In this document: one piece after another, positions 59,897 to 64,000 of the stretch | How positions within the stretch are numbered: the first letter of the stretch is position 1 | Layout: every line of letters starts with the position of its first letter | Assembly: GCF_011045835.1 (NCBI RefSeq) | Contig: NZ_CP047349.1 | Location: 2,480,001 to 2,544,000, forward strand | Source: Proteus terrae subsp. cibarius | Lineage (GTDB): Bacteria; Pseudomonadota; Gammaproteobacteria; Enterobacterales; Enterobacteriaceae | Reading direction: 5' to 3' | DNA: 64,000 nt | Made by a program: the position numbers and the translations under genes | Notes under the pieces: generated by a model | What the model saw: the letters and a program-made list of their open reading frames with translations, nothing else | The model's database searches: none | Told to the model about the DNA's origin: nothing

Positions 59897-59972
59897 TGGT
59901 GGGTCGTGGGCGATTCGAACGCCCGACCAATTGATTAAAAGTCAACTGCTCTACCGACTGAGCTAACGACCC
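59897..59972 (-). tRNA. tRNA-Lys (anticodon TTT)
   Basis: Second of three Lys genes with the same body and encoded CCA; only the spacers differ. Confidence 0.97.
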
Positions 59973-60010
59973 GTCACAATGTTCACTACTTTATGTTGTA
60001 TTTTTAGGAA

Positions 60011-60086
60011 TGGTGGGTCGTGGGCGATTCGAACGCCCGACCAATTGATTAAAAGTCAACTGCTCTACCGACTGAGCTAACGACCC
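60011..60086 (-). tRNA. tRNA-Lys (anticodon TTT)
   Basis: Third Lys gene, first to be transcribed of the three; 76 bases with encoded CCA. Confidence 0.97.
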
Positions 60087-60127
60087 ATACCTAACTGTGT
60101 GATATTGCGCGAAATAACCGGATGAAG

Positions 60128-60203
60128 TGGTGGGCGGTATTGGGCTCGAACCAACGACCTCCTCCTTGTAAGGGAGATGCTCTACCAACTGAGCTAACCG
60201 CCC
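60128..60203 (-). tRNA. tRNA-Val (anticodon TAC)
   Basis: 76 bases with encoded CCA and the same body as its neighbours. Third Val gene in transcription order, corresponding to E. coli valU/X/Y. Confidence 0.97.
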
Positions 60204-60246
60204 ACTTCATGATGACTAAATTCTCACTACCACGCTTTAATGTAAT

Positions 60247-60322
60247 TGGTGGGCGGTATTGGGCTCGAACCAACGACCTCCTCCTTGTAAGGGAGATGCT
60301 CTACCAACTGAGCTAACCGCCC
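60247..60322 (-). tRNA. tRNA-Val (anticodon TAC)
   Basis: 76 bases with encoded CCA; second gene of the operon in transcription order. Confidence 0.97.
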
Positions 60323-60363
60323 AATTACACTAAATCATACAACTTATCACAACGAAAAAATAA

Positions 60364-60439
60364 TGGTGGGCGGTATTGGGCTCGAACCAACGACCTCCTC
60401 CTTGTAAGGGAGATGCTCTACCAACTGAGCTAACCGCCC
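60364..60439 (-). tRNA. tRNA-Val (anticodon TAC)
   Basis: 76 bases with encoded CCA; first gene of the operon, about 16 bases past the -10 element of its promoter. Confidence 0.97.
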
Positions 60440-60454
60440 GTCGTGATGGGGTGC

Positions 60455-60482
60455 ATTATAGGGATACTGCGCTATGAGTCAA
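60455..60482 (-). promoter_or_regulatory. Promoter of the Val/Lys tRNA operon
   Basis: On the minus strand TTGACT (60482-60477), a 16-base spacer and a perfect TATAAT (60460-60455) precede a GC-rich discriminator (GCACCCC), the hallmark of stringently controlled stable-RNA promoters. Confidence 0.9.
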
Positions 60483-60760
60483 CGATTTTTATCAGTTTTT
60501 TATCGTGAAAACGATCGTTCGTTTTATTTTTAGTCAAGATGCTTTTTTTAGCACCATAAGTGACACAGCAATTAACCAAAGTAATCCTATAGGTAGTCTT
60601 CGTCAAACAAAAAATCATCAATTTAAAAATTTTATCTCTGTTAAAAGCTTAATGGCATTGAGGAATTAGCATCCAGTGATAAAATAAGGCAACCATTTCG
60701 TTTTTTTGATAATCACGATTACTTATCTATATATAAGTAAGACGTACAAAGGCAATCCCA

Positions 60761-62179
60761 ATGAGTAAAATAAAAACCCGTTTTGCACCAAGTCCTACTG
60801 GCTATCTACATGTTGGTGGTGCGCGTACCGCACTTTATTCCTGGTTATATAGCCGTCACAATAAGGGCGAATTTGTACTGCGTATAGAAGATACCGACTT
60901 AGAACGTTCTACACAGCCAGCCATCGATGCAATCATGGACGGTATGAATTGGTTAAATCTGAATTGGGATGAAGGTCCTTATTATCAGACTAAACGCTTC
61001 GATCGCTATAACCAAGTGATTGATCAAATGCTATCTGCGGGTACTGCATACCGTTGCTATTGCACTAAAGAGCGTTTAGAGCAACTGCGCGAAGATCAAA
61101 TGGCGAAAGGTGAAAAACCTCGTTACGATGGTTGTTGTCGTGGTGGTAACCATAATCACAGCGCTGATGAACCTCATGTTGTGCGTTTCTTAAACCCACA
61201 AGAAGGTTCTGTCATTTTTGATGACAAAATTCGTGGTCCAATTGAATTTAGTAACCAAGAGCTTGACGATCTGATTATTCGTCGTACTGATGGTTCTCCA
61301 ACTTATAACTTTTGTGTTGTTATTGATGACTGGGATATGGAAATCACTCACGTTATTCGTGGTGAAGATCACATCAACAACACACCTCGCCAAATCAATA
61401 TTCTCAAAGCATTAGGCGCACCTGTGCCTGAATATGCTCACGTATCAATGATTTTAGGTGATGATGGTAAAAAACTTTCTAAACGTTATAACGCGGTCAG
61501 CGTAATGCAATATCGTGATGAAGGCTATTTACCAGAAGCATTATTAAACTACTTAGTTCGTTTAGGCTGGTCTCACGGTGACCAAGAGATCTTTACTATT
61601 GATGAAATGATTGAGCATTTCACTTTAGAAGCGATTAGTAAATCCGCAAGCGCATTTAATACGGATAAACTGCTTTGGTTAAACCATCACTACATCAATA
61701 CACTGCCAGCAGAGAAAGTTGCTGTTCATTTGGATTGGCATATTAAACAACAAAATATTGATACCAGTAATGGCCCATCATTAGTTGAGCTGATCAAATT
61801 ATTAGGCGAACGTTGCAAAACATTAAAAGAGATGGCTGAAAGTTGCCATTACTTCTATGTTGATTTTGACACCTTTGAAGAAACAGCAGCGAAAAAACAT
61901 TTACGTCCAGTTGCTCGTCAACCATTAGAAGTCGTTCGCGATAAATTATCAGCAATTACAGAGTGGACAGCTGAAAATGTTCACCAAGCAATTCAAGATA
62001 CCGCTGATGAATTAGAAGTGGGTATGGGTAAAGTAGGTATGCCATTACGTGTTGCTGTAACAGGCGCAGGTCAATCTCCTGGCTTAGATGTTACCGTTCA
62101 CGCTATTGGTAAAATTCGTAGCGTTGCGCGCATTAATAAAGCATTAGACTTTATTACTGAAAGAGAAAACCAAGCTTAA
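60761..62179 (+). CDS. gltX: Glutamate-tRNA ligase
   Basis: Charges tRNA-Glu. 472 residues, class I synthetase. HIGH-type motif in [21 protein letters not shown] and the KMSKS-type motif in [15 protein letters not shown] are intact. A zinc-type Cys cluster is present ([22 protein letters not shown]). Flanked by the Val/Lys tRNA operon and two tRNA-Ala genes, as in E. coli (alaXW, valUXY-lysV). Confidence 0.97.
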   Translation: MSKIKTRFAPSPTGYLHVGGARTALYSWLYSRHNKGEFVLRIEDTDLERSTQPAIDAIMDGMNWLNLNWDEGPYYQTKRFDRYNQVIDQMLSAGTAYRCYCTKERLEQLREDQMAKGEKPRYDGCCRGGNHNHSADEPHVVRFLNPQEGSVIFDDKIRGPIEFSNQELDDLIIRRTDGSPTYNFCVVIDDWDMEITHVIRGEDHINNTPRQINILKALGAPVPEYAHVSMILGDDGKKLSKRYNAVSVMQYRDEGYLPEALLNYLVRLGWSHGDQEIFTIDEMIEHFTLEAISKSASAFNTDKLLWLNHHYINTLPAEKVAVHLDWHIKQQNIDTSNGPSLVELIKLLGERCKTLKEMAESCHYFYVDFDTFEETAAKKHLRPVARQPLEVVRDKLSAITEWTAENVHQAIQDTADELEVGMGKVGMPLRVAVTGAGQSPGLDVTVHAIGKIRSVARINKALDFITERENQA

Positions 62180-62205
62180 TTTACTCGTTAATCTTGCTTA
62201 TTAAG

Positions 62206-62245
62206 AAAGATACATTCCTAAAATAGGGAATGTATCTTTTTTTTG
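62206..62245 (+). terminator. Terminator of gltX
   Basis: AAGATACATTCC and GGAATGTATCTT form a perfect 12-bp stem followed by seven or more T. Confidence 0.92.
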
Positions 62246-62287
62246 TACTCTTTTTCAGCAATCAATAAATAATGTGAGATTAACTGA

Positions 62288-62316
62288 TTGACAGTATTGT
62301 GCTTGTTGCCTATTAT
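62288..62316 (+). promoter_or_regulatory. Promoter of the tRNA-Ala genes
   Basis: TTGACA (62288-62293), a 17-base spacer and TATTAT (62311-62316), close to the sigma70 consensus, 21 bases before the first tRNA. Confidence 0.85.
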
Positions 62317-62336
62317 CAAGCCCGTTCCAGTATGTT

Positions 62337-62412
<76 letters not shown>

Positions 62413-62439
62413 ATATACTTCTAGAACAATCCAATATGT

Positions 62440-62515
<76 letters not shown>

Positions 62516-62523
62516 GAATTTTA

Positions 62524-62557
62524 AGATCCTGAAGAGAAATCTTCGGGATTTTTTGTT
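62524..62557 (+). terminator. Terminator of the tRNA-Ala operon
   Basis: GATCCTGAAGA and TCTTCGGGATT form the stem with a GAAA loop, followed by TTTTTG. Confidence 0.88.
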
Positions 62558-62582
62558 TTCTACTCCCCCTCTTTATTTATTT

Positions 62583-63338
62583 TTATTGTGCAGTGTAACC
62601 CCCATCAATGGCATAAAATGCTCCCGTTGAGAAACTGCTTTCATCTGAAAGTAAAAATGCGACCGTTTTAGCGACTTCCTCTCTGGTTGCCATTCGTTTC
62701 ATTGGATGTGTATTTGCCATCCATTCACGTACTTCATTGGGTAGCATTTGCATTTTTGGTGTATCGACATAACCAGGCCCAATTGCATTGATCCTTATTC
62801 CTTTGTCTGCAAACTCAAGTGCAGCTGAACGCGTGATCCCTAATACGGCGTGTTTAGCTGCTGTATATGCTGAAATACCTGCAATCCCCACAATGCCATT
62901 AGATGAAGAAAGATTCACAATACTCCCTCCCCCACTTTTCAATATTGCAGGTATGCCATATTTCATACCATAAAATACGCCATTAATGTCCGTATCAATA
63001 ACCGCCTTCCAATCTTCAATCTCATAATCGACAATAGATGTATTATGAGGTCCTGTGATCCCTGCATTATTAACTAAGCCATGTAATGCTCCAACTTGAG
63101 CGATAATAGTTTCAATCATTTTTTCAACTTGAGAAAATGAGGTCATATCCGCCTGTAAAGCGATGACCTTTTTGCCTGTTATATCAATAGAGCGTGCTGT
63201 TTTTGTTATTTCCTCTAAATGCCGACCAGTAATGAAAACCGTTGCACCACGTTGGAATAGCAATTGTGCAATGCCTTCACCCACACCTGTACTTGCTCCT
63301 GTGACTAAAATCACTTTATCTTTAAAATAGTCCATCAT
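62583..63338 (-). CDS. Short-chain dehydrogenase/reductase
   Basis: NAD(P)-dependent SDR of the classical type. Start at the ATG at 63338 (MMDYFKDKVILVTG, 251 residues) because AGAGGTGA lies eight bases upstream; the frame runs on to 63368 without a ribosome site. Dinucleotide motif TGASTGVGEGIA, NNAG, catalytic Ser-Tyr-Lys in SSSNGIVGIAGISAYTAAKHA. Substrate unknown. Divergent from a MarR gene across three palindromes, so probably repressed by it. Confidence 0.9.
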   Translation of the reverse strand: MMDYFKDKVILVTGASTGVGEGIAQLLFQRGATVFITGRHLEEITKTARSIDITGKKVIALQADMTSFSQVEKMIETIIAQVGALHGLVNNAGITGPHNTSIVDYEIEDWKAVIDTDINGVFYGMKYGIPAILKSGGGSIVNLSSSNGIVGIAGISAYTAAKHAVLGITRSAALEFADKGIRINAIGPGYVDTPKMQMLPNEVREWMANTHPMKRMATREEVAKTVAFLLSDESSFSTGAFYAIDGGYTAQ

Positions 63339-63390
63339 TTCAACTTCACCTCTTATCAACTGCATCAAGTTTTATCGGGCAACCACAAGG

Positions 63391-63410
63391 TAGTTAACCT
63401 AAGTTAACTA
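63391..63410. promoter_or_regulatory. MarR-type operator 1
   Basis: TAGTTAACCTAAGTTAACTA is a near-perfect palindrome with the core TTAAC-N4-GTTAA. It is nearest to the SDR gene start. Confidence 0.8.
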
Positions 63411-63423
63411 TACGCCATCTTAT

Positions 63424-63445
63424 TTGATTAACTTTAGTTAATCAA
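63424..63445. promoter_or_regulatory. MarR-type operator 2
   Basis: A 22-base near-perfect palindrome with the core TTAACTTTAGTTAA at 63428-63441. Its centre is 34 bp from that of operator 1. Confidence 0.8.
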
Positions 63446-63480
63446 TATAAAGTTTATTCGTAATGAATCACCTGATAATA

Positions 63481-63494
63481 TTAACTTTAGTTAA
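63481..63494. promoter_or_regulatory. MarR-type operator 3
   Basis: TTAACTTTAGTTAA, the same core, 25 bases before the MarR gene start. Here it would allow autoregulation. Confidence 0.8.
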
Positions 63495-63518
63495 CATAAT
63501 TTATGAGATAGCGTATTT

Positions 63519-63959
63519 ATGGAGAAGTGTAAATTAGAAAACGCATTGTCATTATTACAATGCACATTAGTCGCGCAACGAACTCGTTATACACCAGAAC
63601 AAGTCACTTGGGGTCAATATGATATTTTAGAATTATTGCGCTTACGAGGTGACTTAACCCCTTCTCAATTAAGTGATTCATTGGCAATTTCAAGACAGAA
63701 TTTATCGAAATTTATGCGGGGATTAAAATCCTTAGGATTTATTGCGCAGTATCGTTCTGAAAAAGACAAGCGTGAGCTTATTACTCATTTAACTGATGAG
63801 GGTCACGCTTTTCTGGCAAGAGCGGCGTTAGGCCGAAAACAAAATGCTGAGAAAATAAGTGAATGCTTAACGCTCGGAGAGCAAACATTATTTATTGAAT
63901 TAAGTCAGAAAATCATTAATGCATTAACACCTGGTAAATCAGCTATGGATAATAATTAA
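63519..63959 (+). CDS. MarR-family transcriptional regulator
   Basis: 146 residues, winged-helix repressor. The DNA-binding part is TPSQLSDSLAISRQNLSKFMRGLKSLGFI with the wing RSEKDKRELITHLT. Two other helical segments form the dimer interface. Divergent from the SDR gene with three TTAAC-N4-GTTAA palindromes between them, hence the probable regulator of that gene and of itself. Ligand unknown. The window ends 41 bases later. Confidence 0.9.
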   Translation: MEKCKLENALSLLQCTLVAQRTRYTPEQVTWGQYDILELLRLRGDLTPSQLSDSLAISRQNLSKFMRGLKSLGFIAQYRSEKDKRELITHLTDEGHAFLARAALGRKQNAEKISECLTLGEQTLFIELSQKIINALTPGKSAMDNN

Positions 63960-64000
63960 CATCACCGCTTTAATGGTTTTAATAGTCCTTCTAAACCTTC

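Overview
The window is a low-GC enterobacterial chromosome segment, most likely from Proteus (P. mirabilis or a close relative). Three things point there: the gene order follows the E. coli ackA-pta to gltX arc with many interruptions, the proteins resemble but are not identical to E. coli ones, and an orphan MrpJ-type regulator, a PhsABC thiosulfate reductase and a lipoprotein broad-spectrum racemase are present. Species level is not decided here.

Layout. 1-2730 is the acetate kinase/phosphotransacetylase pair (ackA is cut by the window edge). 2790-8233 is an accessory insertion: a Hok-type toxin gene with a duplicated leader, a lipoprotein amino-acid racemase, one solitary type I-E CRISPR repeat, and a three-gene PTS operon facing a divergent LacI-type regulator with two operators. 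8230-24243 is core: yfcD, yfcG, yfcH, ubiX, then purF-cvpA under a PurR box, dedD-folC-accD, dedA, truA-usg, pdxB, an AraC/EamA exporter pair and fabB with FabR and FadR sites. 24449-41142 is also core: mnmC, yfcL, epmC, yfcA, aroC, prmB, smrB, sixA, fadIJ, yfcZ, fadL and mlaA, with FadR sites before fadI and fadL. mepA is absent from between aroC and yfcA.

41350-46729 is accessory. It holds a split gene (SnoaL-like plus P-loop kinase) with an A-AAA-AAG sequence at the break, a GDCCVxC protein, a lipoprotein phosphatase, and a 3.1-kb mini-island at the 3' end of tRNA-Arg(CCT). The island is bounded by a 14-bp direct repeat of the tRNA end. It carries an S-type-pyocin-like bacteriocin with a LexA box, a downstream candidate immunity gene, and fragments that look like an integrase N-terminus and a broken small gene.

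46925-57501 has an AraC regulator facing a TauE-type permease whose ribosome site lies in a perfect hairpin, then phsABC (H2S from thiosulfate), a TonB-dependent receptor with a periplasmic binding protein, and the orphan MrpJ-like regulator. A 2.2-kb AT-rich stretch without recognisable genes follows. 59691-62515 is the translation block: seven tRNAs (Val/Lys) on the minus strand, gltX, and two tRNA-Ala genes. The window closes with an SDR dehydrogenase facing a MarR regulator across three palindromic operators.

Together the core genes cover acetate overflow, purine start, folate/biotin-dependent fatty-acid start, unsaturated fatty-acid synthesis and beta-oxidation, tRNA modification and translation factors. 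The accessory blocks cover sugar uptake, toxin systems, sulfur respiration and metal uptake. All assignments are from reading the sequence; no database search was run.
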